Of a DNA stretch of 64,000 nt, positions 7,389-17,348 are shown one piece after another. This DNA comes from G965219965 sp965219965 (GTDB taxonomy: Bacteria > Pseudomonadota > Alphaproteobacteria > RS24), in contig OZ244796.1 in assembly GCA_965219965.1 (NCBI GenBank), forward strand, positions 1,426,001 through 1,490,000, written 5' to 3'. Within the stretch, counting starts at the first letter, position 1; the number at the start of each line of letters is the position of its first letter. Made by a program: the position numbers and the translations under genes. The notes beneath the pieces are model-generated. The model did not search any database. It was not told the DNA's origin and saw only the letters and a list, made by a program, of their open reading frames with translations.

Positions 7389-10300
7389 ATGAGTGAGCAA
7401 AGCAAGCAGGCAGAAAATTTGGTTATCGGCCCGACCCGTTATGACACGGCGTTTTTGGACGGGGCGAACGCGCTTTATATTGAACAGCAATATGAGCGTT
7501 GGCGGGCGGCACCCGATTCAGTGGATGCGGCATGGCGCGATTATTTTAACGGGCTGAATGATACGGCCAATCCGCATCGGGCAAGCTGGGCGCGGACGGG
7601 TTTTGATGATGTGACCCGCGATGAATATACTTCTGCTTTTGACGGGAATTGGGAACTGCCCATTGATGCGATTGAAACGGTTAATGGCGCGGAAATGGCA
7701 GTGAAAATCGCCAAGCACCATGAGGCGACACAAGAGGCAACAAAAGATAAGGGGGAAAATGAACCCCTATCGGCGGACGCCTTGCAAGGGGCGGTGTTGG
7801 ATTCTGTCCGTGCCGTGATGATGATACGCGCTTACCGCGTGCGCGGCCATCGCGCCGCCAATCTTGACCCGTTGGGGCTGGAAGAGCCGAGCTATCACCC
7901 TGAGCTTGACCCCACTTCTTATGGTTTTACGTCCGAAGATATGAACCGCCCGATTTTCATTGATTATATGTTGGGGCTGGAAACGGCGACCATCAATCAA
8001 ATGTTAGATATTTTGCGCCGCACCTATTGCGGGCAGTTTGCGGTGGAGTTTATGCATATTTCTTCGCCCGAAGAAAAAGCGTGGCTGCAAGCACGTATGG
8101 AAGGGCCAGATAAAGATATTCATTTTACCAATGAAGGCAAGCGGGCGATTTTCCAAAAGCTGGTGGAAACGGAAGGCTTAGAAAAATTTATTGACATTAA
8201 ATATACAGGCACAAAACGCTTTGGTCTTGATGGCGGCGAGGCGATGGTGCCTGCGCTGGAGCAAATGATAAAACGCGGCGGCAGTCTCGGCGTGAATGAA
8301 ATTGTTATCGGTATGCCCCATCGCGGGCGGCTCAATGTGCTGACCAATGTGATGGGCAAACCTTTCCGTGCGCTGTTCCATGAATTTCGCGGCGGCACGG
8401 CCAATCCGGAAGATGTGGAAGGCTCAGGCGATGTGAAATATCATCTCGGCACTTCGTCTGACCGCGAATTTGACGGCAATAATGTGCATTTATCGCTCAC
8501 GCCCAACCCGTCCCATTTGGAAGCGGTGGATCCGGTGGTGCTGGGTAAATCCCGCGCCAAGCAAGATATTCTCAATGATGGCAAAGCTCTGGCCGACCGC
8601 GGGGCGGTGATACCGCTTTTATTGCACGGTGATGCGGCTTTTGCGGGGCAGGGCATTGTGGCTGAATGTTTGGGTCTGTCGGGTCTGCGCGGGCATAAAT
8701 CGGGCGGCTCAATTCATTTTATTATCAATAATCAAATTGGCTTTACCACCGCGCCGCGCTTTTCGCGCTCTTCGCCTTACCCGTCTGATGTCGCTAAAAT
8801 GGTGGAAGCCCCGATTTTCCATGTGAATGGCGACGACCCCGAAGCGGTGGTGCATGCGGCCAAAGTTGCGACCGAGTTTCGGCAGAAGTTTCTCAAGCCC
8901 GTCGTGGTGGATATGTTTTGCTATCGCCGCTTTGGCCATAATGAAGGCGACGAGCCAGCTTTCACCCAGCCGCTTATGTATGCGAAAATCAAACAGCATG
9001 AATCAGTGGTGCAAATTTACGCCCGCCGTTTGATTGAAGAGGGCGTGCTGACGCAAGAAGAAGCCGATGCGGCCATTGGCGATTATCGGTTGAAATTAGA
9101 TGAGGAGTTTGAAGCGGCGAATAATTACCAGCCCGATAAAGCCGATTGGCTGGACGGGCGGTGGTCGGGTCTGCGGCGCAAAAATGAAGGCGAGCTGGTG
9201 CGCGGCGAAACCGGCGTGGATAAAAATATATTGTTAGACATTGGCACAAAGCTCACCCAAGTGCCAGAGGGTTTTAATTTACACCGCGCATTGGTGCGGC
9301 AAAATAAAGCCAAGCAAAAAATGTTTGAAAGCGGGGCGGGTTTTGATTGGGCCACAGTTGAGGCTTTGGCGTTCGGCACGCTTTTGCGCGAAGGCCACCC
9401 TGTGCGTTTGTCGGGCCAAGATAGCGAACGCGGCACATTTTCACAACGCCATGCGGTGTGGACCGACCAGAAAAATGAAAAGCAATTTAAGCCGCTTAAC
9501 CAGCTGGGCGAAAACCAAGCGCGGTTTGAAGTTATCAATTCCATGCTTTCGGAAGCGGCGGTTTTGGGTTTTGAATATGGCTATTCGCTGGCCGAACCCA
9601 ATGCGCTGGTGCTATGGGAGGCGCAATTTGGCGATTTTGCCAATGGGGCGCAGGTGATTATTGACCAATTTATTTCTTCCGGCGAAGCCAAATGGCTGCG
9701 TATGTCGGGGCTGGTCATGTTGCTGCCGCATGGCTATGAAGGCCAAGGTCCAGAGCATAGCTCGGCACGGCTGGAGCGTTATTTGCAACTTTGTGCGGAA
9801 GATAATATGCAGGTCGCTAATGTTTCTACGCCAGCAAATTATTTTCATATTTTGCGCCGCCAACTGCATCGCAATTTCCGCAAGCCGCTTATTTTAATGA
9901 CGCCAAAATCGCTATTGCGGCATAAAAAATGCATATCGGCTTTGGCCGATATGGCGGTGGGGTCAACTTTCCACCGCGTTTTATGGGACAATGAAGATGA
10001 GCGTTTGGGCGGGCATTTGGTCGGGCCGAAAAAAATCCGCCGCGTGGTGCTATGTGCGGGCAAGGTTTATTATGATTTGCTAGAAGCACGCGAGGCGGCG
10101 GGGATTAAAGATGTTTATATTTTACGGCTGGAGCAGTTTTTCCCCTTCCCCGAAAGCGCGTTGAAAGCGGTGCTGGAAAAATTCGCCCATGCGGAAATGA
10201 TTTGGTGCCAAGAAGAGCCGCATAATATGGGGGCGTGGGGTTTCATCGCGCCCTTTATTGAAAATGTGTTGGGGCAAATTGATGCCAAGCATAAAAAATT

Positions 10301-10400
10301 ATCTTATATCGGGCGCAAGGCTTCCGCTTCTACGGCGGCGGGGATTATGAAACGCCATTTGGCCGAGCGCGATAGATTTTTAGCTGACGCTTTGAAATAA
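7389..10400 (+). CDS. sucA: 2-oxoglutarate dehydrogenase E1 component
   Basis: Thiamine diphosphate-dependent decarboxylase of the 2-oxoglutarate dehydrogenase complex, 1003 residues, the usual size. The N-terminus has the conserved 'FLDGANALYIEQQYERW' segment that contacts the E2 core. Then come 'IGMPHRGRLNVL', 'HLSLTPNPSHLEAVDPVV', 'LLHGDAAFAGQG' with the ThDP/metal site, and 'CYRRFGHNEGDEPAFTQP'. The C-terminal transketolase-like part contains 'FGDFANGAQVIIDQFI' and 'LLPHGYEGQGPEHSSAR'. It sits between sucD and sucB. Confidence 0.98.
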   Translation: MSEQSKQAENLVIGPTRYDTAFLDGANALYIEQQYERWRAAPDSVDAAWRDYFNGLNDTANPHRASWARTGFDDVTRDEYTSAFDGNWELPIDAIETVNGAEMAVKIAKHHEATQEATKDKGENEPLSADALQGAVLDSVRAVMMIRAYRVRGHRAANLDPLGLEEPSYHPELDPTSYGFTSEDMNRPIFIDYMLGLETATINQMLDILRRTYCGQFAVEFMHISSPEEKAWLQARMEGPDKDIHFTNEGKRAIFQKLVETEGLEKFIDIKYTGTKRFGLDGGEAMVPALEQMIKRGGSLGVNEIVIGMPHRGRLNVLTNVMGKPFRALFHEFRGGTANPEDVEGSGDVKYHLGTSSDREFDGNNVHLSLTPNPSHLEAVDPVVLGKSRAKQDILNDGKALADRGAVIPLLLHGDAAFAGQGIVAECLGLSGLRGHKSGGSIHFIINNQIGFTTAPRFSRSSPYPSDVAKMVEAPIFHVNGDDPEAVVHAAKVATEFRQKFLKPVVVDMFCYRRFGHNEGDEPAFTQPLMYAKIKQHESVVQIYARRLIEEGVLTQEEADAAIGDYRLKLDEEFEAANNYQPDKADWLDGRWSGLRRKNEGELVRGETGVDKNILLDIGTKLTQVPEGFNLHRALVRQNKAKQKMFESGAGFDWATVEALAFGTLLREGHPVRLSGQDSERGTFSQRHAVWTDQKNEKQFKPLNQLGENQARFEVINSMLSEAAVLGFEYGYSLAEPNALVLWEAQFGDFANGAQVIIDQFISSGEAKWLRMSGLVMLLPHGYEGQGPEHSSARLERYLQLCAEDNMQVANVSTPANYFHILRRQLHRNFRKPLILMTPKSLLRHKKCISALADMAVGSTFHRVLWDNEDERLGGHLVGPKKIRRVVLCAGKVYYDLLEAREAAGIKDVYILRLEQFFPFPESALKAVLEKFAHAEMIWCQEEPHNMGAWGFIAPFIENVLGQIDAKHKKLSYIGRKASASTAAGIMKRHLAERDRFLADALK

Positions 10401-10419
10401 AGCAGAAAGTGAGACGGTG

Positions 10420-11691
10420 ATGCGGACAGAAATTCAAGTGCCAGTATTAGGCGAATCCATTAGCGAAGCCACCATCGCGCAATGGTATAAAAAAGCGGGC
10501 GATGCGGTGCGGGCGGACGAGCCTTTATGCGAATTGGAAACCGATAAGGTGACGATTGAAGTACCCGCCCCTGCAAGCGGCGTGCTGGTGGAAATTATCG
10601 CTGGCGATGGCGAGACGGTGACGATTGGCGCGGTGCTGGGTGCGATTGATGCGGCGGGCGCGACTCCGAAAGCGGCGCAAAGCAAGGCTGAACCTGCGCC
10701 ACAGCCAGAGCCACAGCCACAGCCAGCCGCGCCTGCGCCCGAAGCCCCGCAAGAAATAAGTGATAATGCCGATGTGCTGCCGCCTTCGGTGCGGAAGCTG
10801 ATTGATGAACATGGGCTTGACCCGTCACGCATTGCTGGCACGGGCAAGGGCGGGCGGTTGACCAAAGCCGATGTGTTAAATGTTATTGCGGGCGGGGGTG
10901 ATGTTGCTGATGCACCTGCGCCCGCACCACAATCTGCACCCGCGCCTTCTGCGTCTTCTTCTGTGCCGACAAAAACAAAAAGCGATTCCAAAAACCGTGA
11001 AGAGCGTGTGCGGATGACGCGCTTGCGTAAAACCATTGCGAAGCGGCTCAAGGATTCACAAAACACCGCCGCCATGCTGACCACATTTAATGAAGTGGAT
11101 ATGAGTGTGCTGATGGCGGCACGGAGCGAACATAAAGAAGCGTTTGAAAAACGCCATGGCGTGAAACTCGGCTTTATGGGTTTTTTCGTGCGTGCGTGTA
11201 TGACGGCTTTGCATGAAATCCCATCGGTCAATGCGGAAATTGACGGCGATGAATTGGTGTATAAAAATTATGTCAATATGGGCATTGCGGTCGGCACCGA
11301 TAAGGGGCTGGTTGTGCCAGTGCTGCGCGATGTGCAGAATTTAAGCCTCGCCGAAATTGAAATGGCCATTGCCGATTATGCCACCCGTGCGCGGGACGGC
11401 AATTTGGCCATTGAAGATTTGCAAGGCGGCACATTTACCATTTCTAATGGCGGGGTTTATGGCTCGCTTATGTCCACGCCGATTTTGAACAGCCCGCAAT
11501 CGGGCATTTTGGGCATGCATAAAATTCAAGACCGCCCCATTGCGGTTGACGGCGAAGTGGTGATACGCCCGATGATGTATCTGGCTTTATCTTATGACCA
11601 CCGCATTGTGGACGGGCGCGAAGCGGTAACATTTCTTTTGCGGGTGAAAGAGGGGCTGGAAAACCCTGAGCTTTTACTGCTGAATATGTGA
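10420..11691 (+). CDS. sucB: dihydrolipoyl succinyltransferase E2 component
   Basis: Core acyltransferase of the 2-oxoglutarate dehydrogenase complex, 423 residues. The lipoyl domain (residues 1-76) carries the modified lysine in 'ELETDKVTIEVPAP' (Lys43). An Ala/Pro/Gln-rich linker follows, then the E1/E3-binding domain 'PSVRKLIDEHGLDPSRIAGTG' (about 125-145), a second Ala/Pro/Ser linker, and the catalytic domain ending in 'SYDHRIVDGREAV'. A GTG lies one codon upstream of the chosen ATG; either could serve. It starts 19 bases after sucA. Confidence 0.97.
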   Translation: MRTEIQVPVLGESISEATIAQWYKKAGDAVRADEPLCELETDKVTIEVPAPASGVLVEIIAGDGETVTIGAVLGAIDAAGATPKAAQSKAEPAPQPEPQPQPAAPAPEAPQEISDNADVLPPSVRKLIDEHGLDPSRIAGTGKGGRLTKADVLNVIAGGGDVADAPAPAPQSAPAPSASSSVPTKTKSDSKNREERVRMTRLRKTIAKRLKDSQNTAAMLTTFNEVDMSVLMAARSEHKEAFEKRHGVKLGFMGFFVRACMTALHEIPSVNAEIDGDELVYKNYVNMGIAVGTDKGLVVPVLRDVQNLSLAEIEMAIADYATRARDGNLAIEDLQGGTFTISNGGVYGSLMSTPILNSPQSGILGMHKIQDRPIAVDGEVVIRPMMYLALSYDHRIVDGREAVTFLLRVKEGLENPELLLLNM

Positions 11692-11709
11692 TTTTTGAAG
11701 GAGGAAAAA

Positions 11710-13116
11710 ATGGCGGATAATTTTGATTTGATTGTGATAGGCGCGGGCCCGGGCGGCTATGTGTGTGCGATACGCGCCGCCCAGCTGGGCATGACAGTGG
11801 CGTGCATTGACAAGCGCGGCACGCCGGGCGGGACATGTTTGAATGTCGGCTGTATTCCATCTAAGGCTTTGCTGCATGCGTCTGAAATTTTTATGGACGC
11901 CGCCCATGCCGATAAAATGGGCATTAAGCTGGGCAAGCCGAAAATAGAAATGAGCGATTTAATGGCTTATAAAAAGGCGGGCATTGATGGCAATGTGAAA
12001 GGCATTGAATATCTTTTTAATAAAAACAAAATTGAAGATGTGCGCGGGGCGGCAGAAATTGTCGCGGCGGGCAAGGTAAAGGTTGATTTGCTTAAAGGCG
12101 GGGTGCGCGAGCTAACGGCAAAGCATATTGTTATTGCTACGGGTTCTGATGTCGCGCCTTTGGCGGGGATTGAGATAGATGAAGAACGCATTGTGTCTTC
12201 TACGGGTGCGCTGGATTTTGACGCTGTGCCGAAAAGCCTTGTTGTTGTTGGCGCAGGCATTATCGGGCTGGAGCTTGGCTCGGTTTGGGCAAGATTGGGG
12301 GCGGAAGTCACAGTGGTGGAATTTTTAGACCGCATCACGCCGGGCGTAGATAAAGAGGTCGCTAAGCAATTACAAAGCGTGTTGGAAAAACAAGGGCTGA
12401 AATTTCTGCTCGGCAAAAAAGTGACGCAAATTGAAACGCTTAAAGCCAGCGTTAAAGTTTCTGTTGAGGCCGCGCAAGGCGAAGGCGGGGCGGAAGTGCT
12501 GTCGGGCGAAAAAGTGCTGGTGGCGATTGGGCGGCGGCCTTATACGGACGGGCTGGGGCTGGAAAATGTCGGCGTAAGGCTTGATGCGCGGGGGCGCATT
12601 GAAACCAATGGCGGCTTTGCCACGGCGGCAGAGGGGATTTATGCCATTGGCGATGTTATCGCCGGGCCGATGTTGGCGCATAAGGCCGAAGATGAAGGCG
12701 TGGCCGTGGCCGAAATTTTAGCAGGGCAGAAGGGTCATGTTAATTATGAGGTCATTCCGGGCGTGGTTTATACCGCCCCCGAAGTGGCATGGGTCGGCAA
12801 GACGGAAGAGGCATTAAAAGAGGCGGGCATTGATTATGCGGCGGGCAAATTTCCCTTTATGGCCAATGGCCGTGCCAAAGTGAACGGCACAATAGAGGGC
12901 TTTGTCAAAGTGCTGGCCGATGCCAAAACCGATCGCGTGCTGGGCGTGCATATTATCGGCGCCGATGCGGGCAATATGATAGCCGAAGCCGCCCTGGCGA
13001 TGGAGTTTGGCGCGAGCGCGGAAGATATTGCGCGGACGTGCCACGCCCACCCGACTTTAACCGAAGCGATAAAAGAAGCGGCCATGGATGTGGCGGGCCG
13101 TGCTGTGCATATGTAG
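11710..13116 (+). CDS. lpd: dihydrolipoyl dehydrogenase (E3)
   Basis: FAD enzyme that reoxidises the lipoyl groups of 2-oxo acid dehydrogenases; its place after sucB suggests it serves the 2-oxoglutarate complex. 468 residues. FAD motif 'DLIVIGAGPGGYVCA', redox disulfide in 'GGTCLNVGCIPSKALLH' (Cys43 and Cys48), NAD motif 'VVVGAGIIGLELGSVWARLG', and C-terminal 'HAHPTLTEA' supplying the His-Glu pair. AAGGAGG lies just before the ATG at 11710; a TTG five codons upstream is in frame but lies over this ribosome binding site. It ends one base from the convergent DUF4170 gene. Confidence 0.97.
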   Translation: MADNFDLIVIGAGPGGYVCAIRAAQLGMTVACIDKRGTPGGTCLNVGCIPSKALLHASEIFMDAAHADKMGIKLGKPKIEMSDLMAYKKAGIDGNVKGIEYLFNKNKIEDVRGAAEIVAAGKVKVDLLKGGVRELTAKHIVIATGSDVAPLAGIEIDEERIVSSTGALDFDAVPKSLVVVGAGIIGLELGSVWARLGAEVTVVEFLDRITPGVDKEVAKQLQSVLEKQGLKFLLGKKVTQIETLKASVKVSVEAAQGEGGAEVLSGEKVLVAIGRRPYTDGLGLENVGVRLDARGRIETNGGFATAAEGIYAIGDVIAGPMLAHKAEDEGVAVAEILAGQKGHVNYEVIPGVVYTAPEVAWVGKTEEALKEAGIDYAAGKFPFMANGRAKVNGTIEGFVKVLADAKTDRVLGVHIIGADAGNMIAEAALAMEFGASAEDIARTCHAHPTLTEAIKEAAMDVAGRAVHM

Positions 13117-13117
13117 C

Positions 13118-13336
13118 TTAGGGCTGCATGAAGCGGTGCAAATGCACAATGAAATAACGCATATGGGCGTTGTCGGCGGTTTTTTGTGCGACCGCTTTCC
13201 ACGCATCATGGGCGGTTTGGTAATCGGGGAAAATGCCGACCATATCCAGCGCGTCTAAATCGCGGAAGGTCAGCCCGTCTAGCGTTTCCAATTCGCCACC
13301 AAAAACTAAATGCAAAAGTTGCTCATCTTTTGACAT
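13118..13336 (-). CDS. DUF4170 domain-containing small protein
   Basis: A 72-residue protein matching the DUF4170 family of alphaproteobacteria: 'MSKDEQLLHLVFGGEL' at the start, 'DALDMVGIFPDYQTAHDAWKA' in the middle, and the ending 'NAHMRYFIVHLHRFMQP'. The function of the family is unknown to me. No signal peptide or membrane segment. It lies nine bases downstream of xerC on the same strand, so co-transcription is likely, and converges with lpd with a one-base gap. Confidence 0.9.
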   Translation of the reverse strand: MSKDEQLLHLVFGGELETLDGLTFRDLDALDMVGIFPDYQTAHDAWKAVAQKTADNAHMRYFIVHLHRFMQP

Positions 13337-13345
13337 AATTTTCCT

Positions 13346-14287
13346 TTATGCTTTTTGCGCTTTGCGCGGATGGGCTTTGTCATAAACGCGCATGAGTTCG
13401 GTTTCATTCACTTGGGTGTAAATTTGCGTAGATGACAGGCTGCTATGGCCAAGCAATTCTTGAATGGTGCGGAGGTCGCCGCCGCCTGCCAGCAAATGGC
13501 TGGCAAAGCTGTGACGCAAAGCGTGCGGCGTGACGCTTTCGGGCAGGTCAAGCTGGTTGCGGATTTGGGCGACTTTCATTTGCACCAAACGCGGCGACAA
13601 CGGCTTGCCCCGCGCACTGAAAAAAAGCGGGTCGGCTTCTGCGGGCGTTTCGGGATAGGGGCAAAGCTGTTGATAGGTTTGAATGGCCGAAATAATAACG
13701 GGCAGAAGGGGGACATCGCGCTGTTTGCCACCCTTGCCGGTAATGCGTAAGGCTTCTTGATTGGCGTGCGGGGCTTGTTGTTGCGTTAGCGATAGGGCTT
13801 CGGAAATGCGCAAGCCGCATCCGTAAATTAGGGTGAGCAAGGCGACATCACGCGCCCCTTCCCATTCGGACTTGGCCGATTTATGGGCAATGTCCAACAT
13901 GGCCAGCGCGTCTTCAGGCGTTAGGGGGCGCGGCAAGGAACGGGCAATTTTAGGCGGCTTAATGGCGGCAAAGGCGGGGGAAATCTCGTGGCCTTGTGCG
14001 GATAAATAATTAGCAAAAGAACGAATGCCCGAAATGTTTCGCGCCAAAGCACGATTTTCTATGCCCGCATTGCGCCGTGCCGCCATAAAGGCACGCAGGT
14101 CGGTGAGTTCAAGGCTGGTCATATCGGCGGGACTGGCGGGGCGTCCCCAATAATCACCAAGAAAGGTGAAAAACTGCTTTATGTCGCGGCGGTAATTGGA
14201 CAAGGTGTGGGCGCTCAGCCGCCTTTGCGACTGCAACATATCCAGCCAATTATGCGTTAGATTTTCCAGCGCGGCATCAGCACTCAT
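13346..14287 (-). CDS. xerC: tyrosine recombinase XerC
   Basis: Site-specific recombinase that with XerD resolves chromosome dimers at dif. 313 residues: an N-terminal SAM-like DNA-binding domain ('RRLSAHTLSNYRRDIKQFF') and a C-terminal catalytic domain with Arg in 'YGCGLRISEALSL', 'HALRHSFASHLLAGGGDL', 'LLGHSSLSSTQIYTQV' and the nucleophilic Tyr in 'QIYTQV'. The start at 14287 was chosen because AAAGGG precedes it; an ATG five codons upstream is possible. Divergent from priA. The housekeeping context and full-length match argue against a phage integrase. Confidence 0.93.
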   Translation of the reverse strand: MSADAALENLTHNWLDMLQSQRRLSAHTLSNYRRDIKQFFTFLGDYWGRPASPADMTSLELTDLRAFMAARRNAGIENRALARNISGIRSFANYLSAQGHEISPAFAAIKPPKIARSLPRPLTPEDALAMLDIAHKSAKSEWEGARDVALLTLIYGCGLRISEALSLTQQQAPHANQEALRITGKGGKQRDVPLLPVIISAIQTYQQLCPYPETPAEADPLFFSARGKPLSPRLVQMKVAQIRNQLDLPESVTPHALRHSFASHLLAGGGDLRTIQELLGHSSLSSTQIYTQVNETELMRVYDKAHPRKAQKA

Positions 14288-14365
14288 ATTTTGCCCTTTC
14301 ATTTTCGTATCATAGCCTATCTGTGCGGGCTTGGCAAAAGCCGCTTATTGCCCGATAGTGGGCAA

Positions 14366-16612
14366 ATGCAAAGCAATAATAATATGAATGAAAATACAGG
14401 CGAGGCCGTGAGCGTGCTTATTCCGCGTGCGATTTATAGCGGCACGGCGGGCAGCACAGGGTGTTATGATTATCGTGTGCCAGACGGCATGGGGCTGGGG
14501 CGCGGCGATATTGTGCAAGTGCCATTGGGGCAGAAAAAAATTGAAGCCGTCGTGTGGGACACCCCGCAAGCGGTGGGGGCGGTTTTGGCACGGCTTAAAA
14601 TCGCGCCCGAAAAATTAAAAACCGTTTTGCATAAATATGATGTGCCGCCGCTTGCGCCCGATATGTGTGATTTTATTGATTGGGTGGCGGATTATAGCAT
14701 GGCACCGAAAGGCAATGTGGTGCGGCAAGTTTTGCGGGTGCGCGATGCGTTTGAACCCGAAAAGCCGCAAATGGCATGGCGCGATGGCGGGGCGCGGCCA
14801 AAACGCATGACGGCGGCGCGGGAAAAAATTTATGCCGCGCTGGCGGGCGGGACGGTTTTGTCGGCGGTGGCATTGGCACAAAAAGCAGGCGTGTCGGCAG
14901 GGGTGGTCAAATCTTTGGCCGATGCGGGCGGGTTGGAACAGGTCGCCCTGCCAGCAAAAGCAGATTTTGCCACACCACAAATGGGGCAAATGGGGCAAAG
15001 CGGGGTGGATTTTTCAGACGCGCAAGAAGACGCGGCGGAAATTTTACGCCAAGCGGTGGCCAGCAAAAAATTTACGCCTTGTCTTTTGGACGGGGTGACG
15101 GGGTCGGGCAAAACGGAAGTTTATTTTGAAGCCATTGCTGAGGCGTTAAAGCAGGGGCGGGAAAGTTTGGTGCTATTGCCAGAAATTTCCCTGACCAGTC
15201 AATTTTTAGACCGCTTTAAGCACCGCTTTGGCTGTGCGCCCGCGCTGTGGCATTCGGGTCTGTCGCCCGCCAAAAGGCGGCGGGTGTGGCGCGGCGTGGC
15301 GGAAGGCAAAGTGTCGGTGCTGGTCGGCGCACGCTCGGCTTTGTTTTTGCCATACCGCAATTTGGGCGTGGTGGTGGTTGATGAAGAACATGATGCCGGC
15401 TTTAAGCAAGAAGAAGGCGTGATTTATAATGCCCGCGATATGGCGGTGTTGCGGGCAAGGCTGGCGGGGGCGGCGGTGGTGTTGGCCTCGGCCACGCCAT
15501 CGCTGGAAAGCTATCTTAATGCCAAGCAAGGCCGCTATCAGGCCACGCATTTGCCGCATCGGTTTGGGGCGGCGCAAATGCCCGATTTGGCATTGGTGGA
15601 TATGCGAAACAACCCGCCGCCTAAAGGCTGTTGGCTCGCCCCGCCTTTGGTGGAGGGCTTGCGGGCGGCGTTAGATGCGGGCGGGCAGGGATTGTTGTAT
15701 TTGAATCGGCGCGGCTATGCGCCGCTGACTTTATGTCGGGCGTGCGGGCATCGCTATGCTTGCCCCGATTGCGATAGCTGGCTGGTGGAGCATCGCTTTC
15801 GCCGCGAATTGATTTGTCATCAATGCGGCTTGCAACGACCCATGCCTAAAGCGTGCGACGGGTGCGGCGAGGAAGATTGCCTTGTGCCATGCGGCGGCGG
15901 GGTGGAGCGCATTAGCGAGGAAGTCGCCGCGCTTTTCCCCGATAAATCTGTGACCGCTTTGTCGTCTGACTTAACGGGCAATATGACGCGCATGGCTGAA
16001 GTGTTGCGGCGCATTACGGACGGGCAGACGGATATTATTGTCGGCACGCAAATTATTGCGAAAGGGCATCATTTTCCCAAATTGGCTTTTGTCGGCGTGG
16101 TGGATGCTGATTTGGGATTGGGCAATGGCGATTTGCGGGCGGCGGAGCGCACTTATCAGATTTTGTCGCAAGTGGCCGGACGGGCGGGGCGCGAGGCTTT
16201 GGCGGGGCGGGCGTTTTTGCAAAGCTATATGCCCGACCACCCCGTTTTGCAGGCCTTGCTGGTGGGCGACCGTGATGCGTTTTTTGAACGCGAAACCCAA
16301 ATGCGCCAGCAAGCGGCCATGCCGCCCTTTAGCCGCTTGGCTGGGATTATTATTTCCAGCGCGGATGTGGGGCGGGTGCGCCCCTATTTGCGCGGGCTGG
16401 CCGCCAGCGTGCCGCAAATGGACGGCGTGCGGGTGCTGGGTCCCGCGCCTGCGCCGATTGCGCGGATTCGCGGGCAATATCGCTTCCGCTTTCTGGTGCG
16501 GGCGGAAAAAGATAAGTCAATTCAAGGCTTTATATCAAGCTGGCTGGGGCAGGTGAAACCGCCGCCAAAGGTTAAATGCGCCATTGATATTGACCCCTAT
16601 AGTTTTTTGTAA
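14366..16612 (+). CDS. priA: primosomal protein N' (replication restart helicase PriA)
   Basis: 3'-to-5' DNA helicase that restarts stalled replication forks. 748 residues from the ATG at 14366, which has GATAGTGGG upstream. Further frame to 14291 overlaps the divergent xerC leader and is unlikely to be translated. An N-terminal 3'-end-binding domain precedes Walker A 'LLDGVTGSGKTEVYFEAI', the DEEH box 'VVVVDEEHDAGFKQEE', and a zinc-binding region of eight cysteines starting 'CRACGHRYACPDC' and ending 'CDGCGEEDC'. Helicase motifs V-VI include 'DIIVGTQIIAKGHHFP' and 'QVAGRAGRE'. A GC hairpin about 35 bases downstream (16646-16675) may end transcription. Confidence 0.97.
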   Translation: MQSNNNMNENTGEAVSVLIPRAIYSGTAGSTGCYDYRVPDGMGLGRGDIVQVPLGQKKIEAVVWDTPQAVGAVLARLKIAPEKLKTVLHKYDVPPLAPDMCDFIDWVADYSMAPKGNVVRQVLRVRDAFEPEKPQMAWRDGGARPKRMTAAREKIYAALAGGTVLSAVALAQKAGVSAGVVKSLADAGGLEQVALPAKADFATPQMGQMGQSGVDFSDAQEDAAEILRQAVASKKFTPCLLDGVTGSGKTEVYFEAIAEALKQGRESLVLLPEISLTSQFLDRFKHRFGCAPALWHSGLSPAKRRRVWRGVAEGKVSVLVGARSALFLPYRNLGVVVVDEEHDAGFKQEEGVIYNARDMAVLRARLAGAAVVLASATPSLESYLNAKQGRYQATHLPHRFGAAQMPDLALVDMRNNPPPKGCWLAPPLVEGLRAALDAGGQGLLYLNRRGYAPLTLCRACGHRYACPDCDSWLVEHRFRRELICHQCGLQRPMPKACDGCGEEDCLVPCGGGVERISEEVAALFPDKSVTALSSDLTGNMTRMAEVLRRITDGQTDIIVGTQIIAKGHHFPKLAFVGVVDADLGLGNGDLRAAERTYQILSQVAGRAGREALAGRAFLQSYMPDHPVLQALLVGDRDAFFERETQMRQQAAMPPFSRLAGIIISSADVGRVRPYLRGLAASVPQMDGVRVLGPAPAPIARIRGQYRFRFLVRAEKDKSIQGFISSWLGQVKPPPKVKCAIDIDPYSFL

Positions 16613-16745
16613 GGCGCGTTCTCTCTGGTCTTTCTGGCCTTGCAAGCGGGGCGTGGCTGTGCTAATTCCCCCCGCAATGGTTTTTGAAACCTGAAATTTC
16701 ATTTCCCGTGATTTAATGCGGAAAACCAATGGGTAGGGCAGTTCA

Positions 16746-17348
16746 TTGTCGGCACAAGAATCAACACAAAAGAGCAATCAGGCCAGCGACCAAACAAGCG
16801 TGATTGATGCCCTCGCCGCCCGCTATGCAGGGGCGTTGTTTGAATTGGCAGGCGAGGCGGATAAAACCGCCCAAGCCCGCATTGGCCAAGATATGGCCAC
16901 GCTGGGGGTGATGTTGGAGCAAAGCCAAGATTTTGCCAACACCATAGCCAGCCCCGTTATGGATGCGGCCACACAAGCGGACGCTTTGCAAGCGGTGTTG
17001 GAAAAAGCCAAAATTGGCGACACGGTGACAAAATTTATCGCTTTGGTGACGCGCAATCGGCGCGTTTATGCTTTGGGCGCGATGGTTAAAGCCTATGCCG
17101 CTTTAAGCGCGAAAGCCGACGGGCAGATGCGGGCAGAAATTGTCGCGGCAGAAAAACTCAGCCCCGCACAGGAAAAAAATTTACACGCCCAGCTTAAAAA
17201 AACATTCGGGCAGGATGTCCAAATGCACCAGAAAATTGACCCGCGCATTTTGGGCGGGCTAATTGTGAAAATGGGGAGCCAGATGATTGACGGCTCTCTG
17301 CGAACGAAACTTAACACGCTTGAACAAGCTATGAATGAGGTCGGTTGA
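16746..17348 (+). CDS. atpH: ATP synthase F1 delta subunit
   Basis: Peripheral-stalk subunit connecting F1 to F0. 200 residues from a TTG start at 16746, preceded by GGGTAGGGCAG. The first ~17 residues are Ser/Gln-rich and not conserved, so a later start such as the GTG at 16800 cannot be excluded. Family features are 'ALAARYAGALFELAGEA', 'VTRNRRVYALGAMVKAY', and C-terminal 'PRILGGLIVKMGSQMIDGSL'. First gene of the F1 operon; its TGA overlaps the atpA ATG. Confidence 0.93.
   Translation: MSAQESTQKSNQASDQTSVIDALAARYAGALFELAGEADKTAQARIGQDMATLGVMLEQSQDFANTIASPVMDAATQADALQAVLEKAKIGDTVTKFIALVTRNRRVYALGAMVKAYAALSAKADGQMRAEIVAAEKLSPAQEKNLHAQLKKTFGQDVQMHQKIDPRILGGLIVKMGSQMIDGSLRTKLNTLEQAMNEVG

Noticed and set aside
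10434..11231. Minus-strand frame of 265 codons within sucB
   Set aside because: Ser/Ala-rich antisense of the Ala/Pro linkers of a certain E2 gene.
13346..14287. Phage or island integrase
   Set aside because: Full-length XerC match beside priA and a DUF4170 gene, with no adjacent attachment-site repeat or phage genes.
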